From Verrucomicrobiaceae bacterium (GTDB lineage: Bacteria; Verrucomicrobiota; Verrucomicrobiia; Chthoniobacterales; Chthoniobacteraceae): 35,091 nucleotides of DNA. The DNA lies in contig SXWH01000001.1 in the NCBI GenBank assembly GCA_005791535.1, positions 1 through 35,091 on the forward strand, written 5' to 3'. Below, piece after piece: positions 9,574 through 20,800 of the stretch. A program made the translations under genes and the position numbers. The notes under the pieces were generated by a model. The model searched no databases. It was not told where the DNA came from and worked only from the letters and a program-made list of their open reading frames with translations. Position 1 is the first letter of the stretch, and each line of letters starts with the position of its first letter.

Positions 9574-12500
9574 CTAAGGCGAGACAAGCGTCCGGATACG
9601 CATGAACTGCTTAATCCCGCCGGGCGCATACGGCGTGGCGCTCCGCCACGTCTGCGTGAAAGTGCCGTCGCCGTGATCGGTGCTGGAGACAAGCACCACA
9701 CTTGCGCCGCTGCTCCAGTCGGCCAGCGTGTCCGAGACCTCCGCCACGGTCGCGAGGTCCGCCGCAGGGCGGTGGCGGAAGGTGATTGCAAGATAGGTCT
9801 GCCCGCCGTCGCTCACGAACTGCCCGGCCGGGAGCACGCCCGTGTTTCGAACAAACGGATTGAGCGACAGCGCGTATTCGAGGGCGTTCGGAATTCCGTC
9901 GCCGTCGTCGTCACCACCCGCAGAAAGTGAATCGCTGTATGCCGTCCGCCACTGCCCGAAGGTCATCTGCGCGGAGGACTGCGCGGGGCTTCCGCCGATG
10001 TCCGCGCTTGCCGTCCAGTTTGCAGCGTTGTTGTGATCGATATTCGGCGCAGGCGAACGCAGCACAAGCGACGGACCGTTTCCGTCTGCAGCGACTGGCC
10101 ACGGTGCGATGTCATCATACGTCGCGCTGAATAGCGGCGTTGTGATGTTGTTCACGGTGAGCGCGAGCGTCAGTGTTTCACCGCCATTGCTCAGCCCCGT
10201 CTGGGCTCCGTCGACCAGTCCGAAAATTCCCGCAACCGCGCGGCCCGTTCCATATCGGGCCTCAAACGCTGCGACGCTTCGCACCACCACGCAGCGCGCG
10301 CCGGGCGCAAGCGTATAGCCGGTTGGGAAATCGAACACGACGCCATCGGTGAATTTCGCGCCCGTGAAATCGACCGTCGTCGGTCCCACATTCATCAGTT
10401 CGACGAACTCAAACATGTCGGGATTCGTGCTGATCGCTGTTTCCACCGACCGTGCCGGCGGCGCCGGATTGTAGTGGATTTCGCTGATGACCACATTTGC
10501 CGGACTCGGCGGCTGCGAGCCGACGGTGAAGTAAGCGCTGTTCACTCCGCTCCACTCCAAAGCCGCAGTACGTGCCCGCGTGCGGACGGTGCCCGAGCTG
10601 TTAAGGACAATACCCGACGCCGCGCTCGACCGCACGATGTCAACGCGTCCGTCGAAACTCAGGTCGTCCTCGGTCGCCGACGATTTGTGAACCTCCACGG
10701 CAAGCGTGTTGGTTCCTTCGATCAAGCTCGCGACCGGAATCGTGAACTCGTAGTACAGTGTGCTCTCGTCCGCACCTGTGACATTGCTCGAAGCGAGCGT
10801 CGTATTTCCGAACGAGGTGGGCGGCATGTTGGAGCGGCCCAGCTCCGTTCCATTCAGGTAGATCACCGCGCCGTCATCGCGCAGGACGAGGGCTTTCGCA
10901 GACTGAATCGAAGCCTTGTTTGTTATCGTGAAGGTCTTCCGGAAATACGTCGTGATGTTCCGGTTCGAAGCATTGCCGCCGAAGCCGATTACCGTGCCTT
11001 CGTCACCGTCGCCGTACCCAAGTTGCCCTGCACCGGACGGCCACGCGGAATCGTTGAAGCCGGAATTTTTCCAAGTCGAGACGGGTGCGGACGCCGTCAC
11101 GAGATATTTCCACACGGAGTTTGCCGGAATAGGCGACTCGGTGGTGAGACCGCCGTTGTAGATCTGCGCTGTCGGCGACGGCGCGCCGGTCGCACTCATT
11201 GGATCGCTGCCGTCGAGCGTGTAGTAGAGCACAGGCTCGGCGTGCGTGAGGTAAAGCTGAAAGCCAGCCGGCACCGTGCCGCCGTTCTGGCTGAACGTGG
11301 GTTGATCGATGCTGGGATAAAGCTGCACACTACGGAAGCGTGCGACGTCGATGGGCAGGATTGCGTCCCAATATCCCGTGCCTGCGGCGTTCATGTAGTT
11401 CATGTTGTTCAGCCACGTAGTCTCGCGCTTCTTCGCGCCTTCGCCATTGGCATCGCCCCACCGCGCGCTCTCGCAAACGATTGCCTTGTCGATCCGCGTT
11501 TGCAGTGCAGCCCAGCGCGCCTTTTGCCCCGTAGGCGAGAGCGGGCCATTATTGAAAAGAAGCTGGTGGATGCGCTCGCGGAACATCGTTTTGAACGGCT
11601 CGGCTCGGCGGAACTTGTCGTAAATCTTCGCCGGGCCAAACGTGTAGCCTCCATCCACGGCGGGGTCGCCCACCGATGCAAACGGCGCCGCGCTGCCGCG
11701 TCCGCTTGTGCGCGTCAGCGAATCATTTGAGATTTCCTGATCCCACGCCACGAACCGGAATCCCTCGCTCAATGGTCCGCGCCGGCGGCCGACCCAGTAG
11801 TTGTGATCGGGCCAGTCCTCGGCGCCCGCCGCGATGTGGGCTATCATGTAGTCGCGGAACGATGGCCAGTGGATGTAAATCGGATACGCGGGATTGCGTG
11901 TGCCGTCGGGATTATTGCCCAGAAGCTTCTGGCAGCGGACCGCGTCCGTGATGCCGGCGTCGTTCACGATGGCGACCATTTCGTTCCAAGCGGTCGCATT
12001 TCCGTCGTTCACTTCCTGAAAATCCTTCAGCACATCCCACTCGGTTTCGTCACCTCCAAAGGTCGTCGAGAACCACACCGCATTCGGGCGCTCGGCGAGA
12101 TTGTAGAGACCCCAGTAGAGGCCATTGATGTAGAGGTGCGCGTAAACGCCGCGGCAGTTCGGATGCCCGAGGGCATTCATCAAGTCGCGCATGTATTGGT
12201 CGCGCATGTATGTCGCTTTGTCGTTGTTCCAACGCTGCTCACCATCGGAAACGTCACCATCAATGACGGGCATCGAGTCGGTGGAACACGCGCGGAGCAA
12301 AAGCTGATCGAATGACTTCACGCCACCGTTGAAGATATCCTCCTTCAAGCGCGACCAGCCGTAGTCGCTTCGGAAATTCAGCCGCAGCGGATGCTTCGGC
12401 GTGAAGCCATGACCGCGGCTGGAATTTCCATGCGGCCGCACTCCGGCCTGAACGTGCCAGCCGGGCGAGCCGTCGGGATTGATCCACTCGATGCTCACTT

Positions 12501-14706
12501 TCCGCTCGCCAGCCATACCGCGCTGCGAGGTGTCGTAATAGATTCCCGCCGGTGCAGTCGGGCTGAAGAGCGATGCGATCGGCGACGTCATACTAATCGT
12601 CGGCAGCGATACGAGTCCCTCTGCGACGCTGTAACCAGGGAGCGTGGTGTTCACGACATTGGGATCCATGGCGTAATCCGCCGCGCGGCCTACCCAACTT
12701 GTGGGGTATCCCGGCGGCGTGTTCGACTGCGTGAGCACCTGCGAGGTGAAAATGTAGGTGTGCGAATCGACATTCGTGGAACGCAAGCCCGAGCCCGATT
12801 TATAAGCCATTGCGCGGATGTAGCCGGTCGCCGAAACAGACAGTGTCACAGTCGGTATCGCCGCCGCGTTCGCCGCCGGGACCTGAGTTCCGATTGTCGG
12901 CGAAGGATCGCTGCCGTCGAGCGTGTATGCAATCGTCGCGCCCGGCGTGGCGCAGGAGATGTTCACATTCTGCGCCGCGGAATAAAGTCCGCGTTTGGGG
13001 ATGAAGTTCGTATCCGCCACGAAGCCGAGAAAGCCGGTCGTGTTTGCGGTGCCGGGCGTCGGCGGATCCATGTAGATTGAAGTCCCATACGTCACCGTCG
13101 CGCCGGAGAGCTCCGCATTGATCAAGAACTCCGCGCTTCCCGCCGTGTCGTTCATTCCATGAATCGCGAGGACGTGATTTCCATTCGTGAGTAACGCGGC
13201 GGAGGCGGAGATATCGATACTCTCAAGCACCGAGGCTTCGCCGATTGTGCGATCGCTCGCCGCGGTTGAATTCCACGCGGGCGTGGCCGGCGCATTCCGC
13301 CGCGCGACTTCGACTCCGTCGATATAGGCCACGAAGCCGTCGTCGTACCGCACCTTGAGCGTGGCGGCATTGAAAGGTGTCACACGATTCACGGTGAAAG
13401 GAAGGCGCAGATACACGGAGGCGTTCACATTCCGCATTGCGGTCTGCGAGTTGGTGGTCACGTAGGGAGTAAGCCCCGCAAGCATGTCGGGCTGCGTGCC
13501 GCTGGCTAGAATCGACACGGCGGCAGGGCTCAGCGTTTCATTCCAAATCGAAACGTCGTCGATCTGACCCTCGTGGTACTGCGCGGCACCGGCGTCATTG
13601 GAAAAGCCGATGTTGATTTTCTTCTGCCAGTTGAAGTCCGAAGCCGCCTTCGCGCCCGACGCGACCTGAATGCCATCCACGTAAATGCGCTGCCCGGGAA
13701 TCGATGATCCGTAAGTATGCACCACGTGGTGCCACTGGTTGTCCGCGTAGTTCTTTCCCGTCGATGCGATGACCTCGTTATTCCACGTGCGAACGCCGAT
13801 ATTGCCGCCCGAGAGATACACGTGCCGGTCGTGACCGCCGGTGCCCAGATCGCTGTCCACGACTGCAAACAGGCCAGTCGTCGCCTGCGTCGTGCGGAAC
13901 CAGAAGGACGACGCATACGAGGTCTCCGAGACGTCGAGCGTCGCGGAAGCGTATTGGCTTTGCGCCCGGGTGAAGCCCAGCGACTTGCCCTCGCCAATCG
14001 CGCCGGGAAACGAGGTGTTATAAGTGGCGCCCAGCAAATCCACCGCAGGTCCTGTCGCGATGTTGTTCGCTGTAGTGTCGTCGAACGTCCAATACGCGAT
14101 GGGCTGGCTCGAACTCGCGCCGCCCACTTGATACCCGATGCGCGACGACGATGCCGTCCAGGCCGCATCATTGAAGGAAAGAGCGGTCCACGTCGTGCCG
14201 AGCGTGCCGTTGGCGGGAACGAGGTATTTTCCGGTGGAACTGGCGGCGACGAGATCCTGCGAATCCACGACATTTCCCTCGCCGAAACTGATATCCGCGC
14301 GCTGCGCCGGGTATCCGTTGAAGAGCGAAGGATACGTACCGTCCGGCTTCCGCAGGGCGAGATAACCGCCGGCGTTGTTGCCGAGCGAGAAGTTCGTGTG
14401 AAGCTCGGCGGCCGGATTCCGGCGATCCTTGCCGGAGGCGAAAATGACGCGGCGTTCTCCGGCATTCAACGTCATCGCCGGAAGCGGCCACAAAAAGGGC
14501 TGCTGGCTGTCATCGGAAAGAAACCACCCGGATAGACTCACCGCCGCCGCACCGTTGTTATACAACTCAATCCAGTCCGAACTGGCACCATCAACATCCA
14601 GAAGATGCCCGTCGTTTTCAGCGACAAATTCCGAAATGACGACTTCCCCATGGGCGAGGCAGAGCGAGGCGGCGAATGCGGCAGCGATGTGTCGAGGGCG
14701 AAGCAT
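9574..14706 (-). CDS. Secreted multidomain CotH-kinase/lamin-tail/LamG protein
   Basis: The frame runs to 14733, but the ATG at 14706 gives an ideal signal peptide (MLRPRHIAAAFAASLCLAHG), for 1710 residues. Order seen: lamin-tail domain at about 21-145 (VVISEFVAENDG, DWIELYN); a jelly-roll segment at 160-200; a LamG/concanavalin domain at 201-410 (IAYWTFDD, WHHVVHTYG, IYVDGIQV, IDDVSIWNE); the rest of the jelly roll at 413-533; a chitobiase-C-like segment with YTLDGSDPSPT near 594; a CotH kinase-like domain at about 725-1110 (VRPHGNSSRG, PLRLNFRSDYG, YINGLYWGLYNLAERP, FVAWDQE); a second YTLDGSDP segment; a second, uninterrupted jelly roll; and a second lamin-tail domain (VVISEIHYNPAPP). A GDDDGDGIPNALEYAL calcium-type loop precedes the end. 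CotH domains phosphorylate extracellular proteins in spore formers, but activity here is untested. No PEP-CTERM tail is present. Confidence 0.85.
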   Translation of the reverse strand: MLRPRHIAAAFAASLCLAHGEVVISEFVAENDGHLLDVDGASSDWIELYNNGAAAVSLSGWFLSDDSQQPFLWPLPAMTLNAGERRVIFASGKDRRNPAAELHTNFSLGNNAGGYLALRKPDGTYPSLFNGYPAQRADISFGEGNVVDSQDLVAASSTGKYLVPANGTLGTTWTALSFNDAAWTASSSRIGYQVGGASSSQPIAYWTFDDTTANNIATGPAVDLLGATYNTSFPGAIGEGKSLGFTRAQSQYASATLDVSETSYASSFWFRTTQATTGLFAVVDSDLGTGGHDRHVYLSGGNIGVRTWNNEVIASTGKNYADNQWHHVVHTYGSSIPGQRIYVDGIQVASGAKAASDFNWQKKINIGFSNDAGAAQYHEGQIDDVSIWNETLSPAAVSILASGTQPDMLAGLTPYVTTNSQTAMRNVNASVYLRLPFTVNRVTPFNAATLKVRYDDGFVAYIDGVEVARRNAPATPAWNSTAASDRTIGEASVLESIDISASAALLTNGNHVLAIHGMNDTAGSAEFLINAELSGATVTYGTSIYMDPPTPGTANTTGFLGFVADTNFIPKRGLYSAAQNVNISCATPGATIAYTLDGSDPSPTIGTQVPAANAAAIPTVTLSVSATGYIRAMAYKSGSGLRSTNVDSHTYIFTSQVLTQSNTPPGYPTSWVGRAADYAMDPNVVNTTLPGYSVAEGLVSLPTISMTSPIASLFSPTAPAGIYYDTSQRGMAGERKVSIEWINPDGSPGWHVQAGVRPHGNSSRGHGFTPKHPLRLNFRSDYGWSRLKEDIFNGGVKSFDQLLLRACSTDSMPVIDGDVSDGEQRWNNDKATYMRDQYMRDLMNALGHPNCRGVYAHLYINGLYWGLYNLAERPNAVWFSTTFGGDETEWDVLKDFQEVNDGNATAWNEMVAIVNDAGITDAVRCQKLLGNNPDGTRNPAYPIYIHWPSFRDYMIAHIAAGAEDWPDHNYWVGRRRGPLSEGFRFVAWDQEISNDSLTRTSGRGSAAPFASVGDPAVDGGYTFGPAKIYDKFRRAEPFKTMFRERIHQLLFNNGPLSPTGQKARWAALQTRIDKAIVCESARWGDANGEGAKKRETTWLNNMNYMNAAGTGYWDAILPIDVARFRSVQLYPSIDQPTFSQNGGTVPAGFQLYLTHAEPVLYYTLDGSDPMSATGAPSPTAQIYNGGLTTESPIPANSVWKYLVTASAPVSTWKNSGFNDSAWPSGAGQLGYGDGDEGTVIGFGGNASNRNITTYFRKTFTITNKASIQSAKALVLRDDGAVIYLNGTELGRSNMPPTSFGNTTLASSNVTGADESTLYYEFTIPVASLIEGTNTLAVEVHKSSATEDDLSFDGRVDIVRSSAASGIVLNSSGTVRTRARTAALEWSGVNSAYFTVGSQPPSPANVVISEIHYNPAPPARSVETAISTNPDMFEFVELMNVGPTTVDFTGAKFTDGVVFDFPTGYTLAPGARCVVVRSVAAFEARYGTGRAVAGIFGLVDGAQTGLSNGGETLTLALTVNNITTPLFSATYDDIAPWPVAADGNGPSLVLRSPAPNIDHNNAANWTASADIGGSPAQSSAQMTFGQWRTAYSDSLSAGGDDDGDGIPNALEYALSLNPFVRNTGVLPAGQFVSDGGQTYLAITFRHRPAADLATVAEVSDTLADWSSGASVVLVSSTDHGDGTFTQTWRSATPYAPGGIKQFMRIRTLVSP

Positions 14707-14827
14707 AGTAAGGCCGCGAAATGTAAGCCGCAAATCCGGCGGCGCAACTTCTTATAGACCGGAGTTTCGGCTTGCCATACGCGCCTCCTACCACTCCCCT
14801 TCCGGGAGAACGAGAATTCGCATACCC
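14707..14827. promoter_or_regulatory. Divergent intergenic region between two large secreted-protein genes
   Basis: These 121 bases separate the minus-strand CotH gene from the plus-strand PEP-CTERM gene and must hold the promoters for both. The most AT-rich point is TCTATAAG, read on the minus strand near 14755, a possible -10 element for the CotH gene. I cannot assign a convincing -35 box. GGGAGAACGAG, about 20 bases before the PEP-CTERM ATG, is too far upstream to be a good Shine-Dalgarno site. Confidence 0.35.
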
Positions 14828-17800
14828 ATGAACATCAAACTTCGTCCCGCGGTCCTCGACCGCAGCTTCACCCGAATCTTCGCAGCCGCAATCGCATGTG
14901 TCTCCGCACACGCAGCAAATCTCACGTGGGATATCACTCCCGGCACCATCGGAACCGGCGACAGCGCCATCACCGGCGGTGCAGGAACGTGGGACCTCAC
15001 AAACGGCAACTGGACGACGGACGGCGGCGCGAACAACATCGCGTGGACCGATGGAAACAGCGCGATTTTTCAGGGAACAGCCGGTGTAGTAACGCTCGGT
15101 GCGCCGATTTCGGCGAATGCAATCACGTTCAACAGCGCTCACACCATCACGGGCGGCACGCTGACGTTGGGCTCGGCGACGCCAACTATCACCGGGAATG
15201 GCGTGCTCGGCGTCATCTCGGCCGTCGTCGCGGGGACGAATGGGCTGTCGCTGACCGCAACCGGCACAGCGGGCGTTTATCTCGATGGTGCGAACACCTA
15301 TTCGGGCGTCACGACGGTGAACTCCGGCTTCCTCGTTGCCCGGAATAATTCGGCGCTCGGCTCATCCGCGGATGGTACTGTTGTCGCAAGCGGCGGCACG
15401 CTCCAACTCGAGAATCTTGGGGGTGTCGATACGGTGATTTCTAACGAAGCGCTGACCATTTCCGGAACGGGCATGCTCGGGAATCGCGGAGCACTCGCAA
15501 GCTGGACCGGCAACAATACGTGGGGCGGTTCGGTGACGATGGCGGCAAATAGCAGCGTGTTTGTAAACGCCGGAACGCTCGCAATCAACGGCGTGGTAGG
15601 TGGTACGGGCTTCAATCTGAGCAAGACTGGCGCAGGCCAGCTCACGCTCGGTGGCGCGGCATCGAACACGTACACGGGCACGACGATTGTGGACAACGGC
15701 AACCTCGTGCTCGCGAAAACCGGCGGCGCTTTTGCGATCGTCGGGAATGTGCAGATGGGCAACGGCACTGCAAACCAGCCGAACCTGCGTATGGGAGGAA
15801 ACGAGCAATTCGGTCCGGGCGTGGTAATGACCTTCGCCAATCCCGCAGGGCAGTTCACCCGATTTGACCTTCTCGGCACGACCCAGACGCTCGCCGGTAT
15901 TTCGAATACCACCGGCACTGGTGTAATTCAGAACGGAGGAATCGGGGTCGGAAGCGCGTCGAATGCGACGCTCACGCTCAACACGGCGGCTAATTTTTCC
16001 TACAACGGTTACCTGCGGAATTTCGATAACGTAAACAGTGGCGGTACCCTGAACGTGGTCAAGATAGGCACCGGAAAGCAGACGTTCGCCGGAGCCAACG
16101 TGAACTACACCGGCACCACCACCGTAAGCCAGGGCACGCTCGCGCTGAGCATGACGACGAATTTCAACTCCGCGACTACGGTGGCCGCCGGAGCGGCGCT
16201 GGAGTTAAACGACACGGGAAATTTCGGGCAGGGACCGGCTGGGGCGACGGTCGCCCTCGGAGGAAATCTCGACCGCACAGGCGGCGTCGGTTGGCTGGTT
16301 TGGACCGGAAAAGTGAGCCCAACTGCGGCGACGGCCGCCATCAACTTGAAGAATGCAGGTGCCAATGCCGGCACAGGCTTGGGCTGGCTGTTTTTGGACG
16401 GCGGATTGGGATCGAGCGGAGCGCAGACGCTGACGATCAATCACACGCTCGCCGATGGCACGACACCGAACAACAACCTCGCAACCGTGCTTCGCAATAA
16501 CAACAGCACCTACACTGGCGCAATCACGGTCAACAACGGCTCGCTGGTGATCGCCGGCGGCGTGGCGCTGGGCACGCAACTCGCGAATACGGCAGTCACT
16601 TTGAACAATGCGACGCTGCAATTCGCGACCGTCTTCGCATCGACTCAAAATACCGCCAACAATCTCCAAAGTATTGCTGGAACGGGAACGGTGTCGCTTG
16701 GCAGTTCCACGCTGAACATCGGTCTTAACGATGCTTCCAGCACGTTCGCCGGCAACGTGACCGGTTCCGGAGGAATTGCAAAGACGGGGGCTGGCAATCT
16801 CGCGCTCAGCGGAAACGGTGTGGCTTACACCGGCGGGACAACCGTGAACGCAGGGACGATGAGTCTCACCGACTCGCGTCTCGTCGCGGGCGCGAAGACC
16901 GTCGCAGCGGGAGCGACGCTGGAGATCAATTCCTCCATCCCGTTTGCGACACGCTGGAACAACTCGGGGACGATTTCCGGCGCAGGAACGATCAACAAAA
17001 CGGGAGCCGGCGTCTTCGGAACGACGGGCGCGGTGAACTTCTCCGGCACGATCAATATCCTCGGCGGACGGCTTCACAACGATAACGTGACCGGCAACTG
17101 GAGCGGCTCCACTGCGGATGTGAACATCAGCGCCGGTGCGGTGCTCGATTTACGCGCAAACGATATTTACGTGGATGAATTGAACGGTCTGGGCGAGATT
17201 TGGAACTCCCAGCCCGCAGGCGGCGGCGACGTTCTTTTCGTCGGCGTGGCGAACGGCAGCAGCACTTACGGCGGCAACATCCTCGGCAATGCCTCGCAGG
17301 CCGCCGACAGCCCGAACGGCGCGGTACTTTCACTCACGAAGCGCGGAACAGGGACGTTCACACTCACCGGCGCGGGCAACATCTACAGCGGCGCGACGAC
17401 CGTGGAAAATGGCATCGTTCGGATCTCCGGCGGCGACAACCGTCTGCCGGCCGCAACGAACCTCACCGTAAACGGCGGCGCGACCTTTGGTGGCACGTTT
17501 GATCTGAACGGGCTGAATCAAACCGTCAGCGCGCTGAGCGGCGCGGCGGGCACAGTGCCCGGCACAGTCATCGGCAACGGAATCCTCACCGTGAATGGCG
17601 CGGTGGCAACGACCTTCGCCGGAAACATCACCGGCACGACTTCGCTTACGCGCGCTGGCACTGGCGTCACCGCACTCACCGGCGCGAGCACATTCAGTGG
17701 GCCGACGCTCATCACGGGCGGCGCGATTCGCGAAGCGGCAGCCGGATCGCTTTCGCCAAATTCCAACATTCAGTTCAACGGCGGCGTGCTTGAAGCGGGC

Positions 17801-20800
17801 TTCGCGGATTTTGCGCTCACGACCGGAACCGGAGGGGCGCAAGTGCAGTGGCTCGGAAACGGCGGATTTGCCGCGTTCGGCGCTCCGCGCAATGTGAGCG
17901 TCGACGGCGGAGGCACGCTGACCTGGAACTCCGGCAGCTTCGTTCCCACAGGCTCCAAACTGCTCTTCGGATCCAGCGCTGCGGACAATACGGCCACGCT
18001 CGTAAACAACCTCGACCTTGCCGGCGCGAACCGCACCGTCGAAGTGATCGGAGGTCCCGCCGCGATCGAAGGCGCGCTCGCAGGCACCGTTTCAAACGGC
18101 ACGCTCACCGTCCGCGGCACGAGTGGTTCGCTCGCACTCACCGGCCAGGCGACGGCGGATGTTGTTGTGGACAACTCGAATGCAGCGAGCACGAACATCA
18201 TGAACCTCTTGCTCAATCGCGCAGGCGGAAACGCAATCGCGGGTGGCCTGCGAATTGGTGCGACTGACAGTGGTCAATGGGCGACCGTCCGCCTTGGCGC
18301 GAACGACCAGATCGCGGATACGACGGTCGTGAATTTCGGCGCAGTCTCGGGAAGCTGGTCATATCTCAATCTCAACGGCTTCAACGAAACCGTCGCCGGC
18401 CTGAGCAGCCTCCCGGGCAAGGATGGCGGCGTGCTCCAACTCGTGGAAGGCGACGTCTCACCTGCGACGAACAGCACTCTCACCATCAATGTCGCCAGCG
18501 GTACTCAGAACTACTTCGGCCATATCCGCGACCGAGGCAACGGCCCGACAAACGACCCAGGCGGCAACGGACGCCTCGGCATTGTAAAAGAGGGCGCGGG
18601 AACGCAGGAACTCGTCACCTGGAACACCCAGGTCTGGACGGGGCCGACCACGGTAAACAACGGCACGCTCCGTCTCGGTCTTGGTGGTTCGACCGGCGGC
18701 GGCGGCACGCTTTCCTCGGCGACAACGATTGCTGCAGGCGCAACACTCGATGTGACGAACGCCTCGAACCGCAACTGGTGGTGGCACAACGGTGGAATCA
18801 CCGGTGCGGGGAACGTCGTGAAGAGCGGCGACAGCATCGTCAACTTGATCGGAGCCACCGTAAACTACACGGGCACGACGACCGTGAACTCGGGCATCCT
18901 GCGCCTCACTGACGCGACCGCGTTCGCGAGCAACGTCACCGTCAATGCGGGCGCGTGGCTTGAGGAAAACCGGACGACCGGCAGCGGAAATCTCGCAATT
19001 TCAATGACCGGCGCAGGCGGCTACATCAAGCAGGGCGCAGGCGAGACGATTATCCCGACACCGGTTTCCATCGCACAGGTCGCGTTGCGCGCAGGCTTGC
19101 TCACCGCGGGTGCGGACAACGTGTTCACTTCCGCTACGACGCTGTCGCAGGGCGGAAACAGTTCGCAAACTTTCAAGCTGAACGGAACCACGCAGACGGT
19201 CGGCGGTCTCGGTGGGCAATACGATTTCGGCAACCGCATCCTCGGTGGAAGCCCGACGCTGTCGTCGCTCACCGTGAATATCGCGGCCGGCCAGCAGACG
19301 TTCTACGGCGGCAAAATCGGCGACGTCGGAACGGATGAAAACAATCTCGGCATCACCAAAACCGGCGGTGGAACACTCGTCCTCAGCGGAACCGGCAGCT
19401 ACACCGGCGGCACGGTCATCGCCGGCGGAACGCTCCAACTCGGCGCGAGCACCACGATGCCTGTGAACCTCGCAAATCTCGGCATCTGGCTCGACGGCGC
19501 GGACCCGGAAGCCGATGGCAGTGCGCCCGCAGACGGCACACCGATTTCCGTTTGGAAGAATAAAGGCACGCTCGGTGCGACAGGCGATTTCAGCGCCGTG
19601 GTGGGCCGGGAGCCGAGCTACGGTGCCGCCGGAGCTGGCTTGATGAACGGGAATCCGACGGTCCGCTTTACAGCGGATGCAGTCGTCGGCTTCGGGAACC
19701 AGACGAATTATGATCGTCTCACCAACCCCATCAATCTCGCCAACGGTCCATCGACCATCATCGTCGCGGGCCGCTATGCAGGCGCCACGGTGGACGAACG
19801 CAAACGCCTCGTCTCCGGGCTCGCAAACAACTACCTCCTCGGCTGGTGGGACAACGGCGAGAACACTGCCTATTACCAGAACGGATTCGCACCGGGGAAA
19901 GCAGCCGGAACGACAAACCCGCACGTCTATACGAGCGTGATGCGCGGGGACGGAATCGGCGAAACGTACGGCAATGCACTTGGACGCATGGGCGCGCTCG
20001 GCAACGCGTTCGGTCCGAATGGTCTCGCGCTTGGCGGCGGCAACACTTCCGGTGTGCAGGAATACTCAACCGGCGACATCGGCGAGCTCATCATCGCACC
20101 GGTCGCCATGAGCGACGCGGACCGCGGTGCAATCGAAGCCTACCTCGTGCGGAAATGGACCGGCTTTATGCCCGCCAACCCGCTCCCGACCACCGGCACG
20201 CTTTCACTCACCGCAAGCGGCGCGACGCTCAACATCAACGGCGTCACGCAGACGACCGGCAGTATTTCCGGTGTCGCCGGAACAAGCATCGCGCTCGGCG
20301 GCGGCTCACTCACCGCGGGAAATGACAACGGCACCGCGCAATTCGACGGCATCATCTCCGGCGCGGGCAATCTCGCGAAAACCGGCACCGGCACCTGGAC
20401 GCTGGGCGGCGCGAACACCTATTCCGCAGTCACGCGTGTCCAGAATGGAACGCTCGAACTCAGCGGCGGCGCGGACCGGCTCCCTACCAGCACCACGGTA
20501 ACGCTCGGTTCGTCCACAACCAGCGGAACACTCAAGCTCAACGGCAACAATCAGACCGTTGCCGGCCTTTCCTCGACGACCAGTCCCGCTGGCGCAAACA
20601 GCCGCATCATCAACGGCTCGCCCACGGCTGCGGTACTCACGCTGAACATCGCGAGCGGCACGAACAATTACTCCGGCAAACTCGGCGGCAGCACGCCGGA
20701 CGAAAACAACCTCGGCTTCGTCAAGCAGGGAACCGGAACGCTCGTGCTAGGGCAGTCGAGCACCTACACCGGCAGCACGGTCATCAGCGGAGGCACAGTG

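Noticed and set aside
8503-9930. Open frame of 475 codons on the plus strand
   Set aside because: It is antisense to the halogenase-family gene and runs into the CotH gene; composition is that of a shadow frame with no recognisable motif.
10474-11730. Open frame of 418 codons on the plus strand
   Set aside because: It lies fully antisense to the CotH/lamin-tail gene, is rich in Arg and His as expected from a GC-rich shadow frame, and shows no domain.
14429-14827. Upstream extension of the PEP-CTERM gene by 133 codons
   Set aside because: It overlaps the CotH gene's 5' end and would destroy the signal peptide that begins at 14828.
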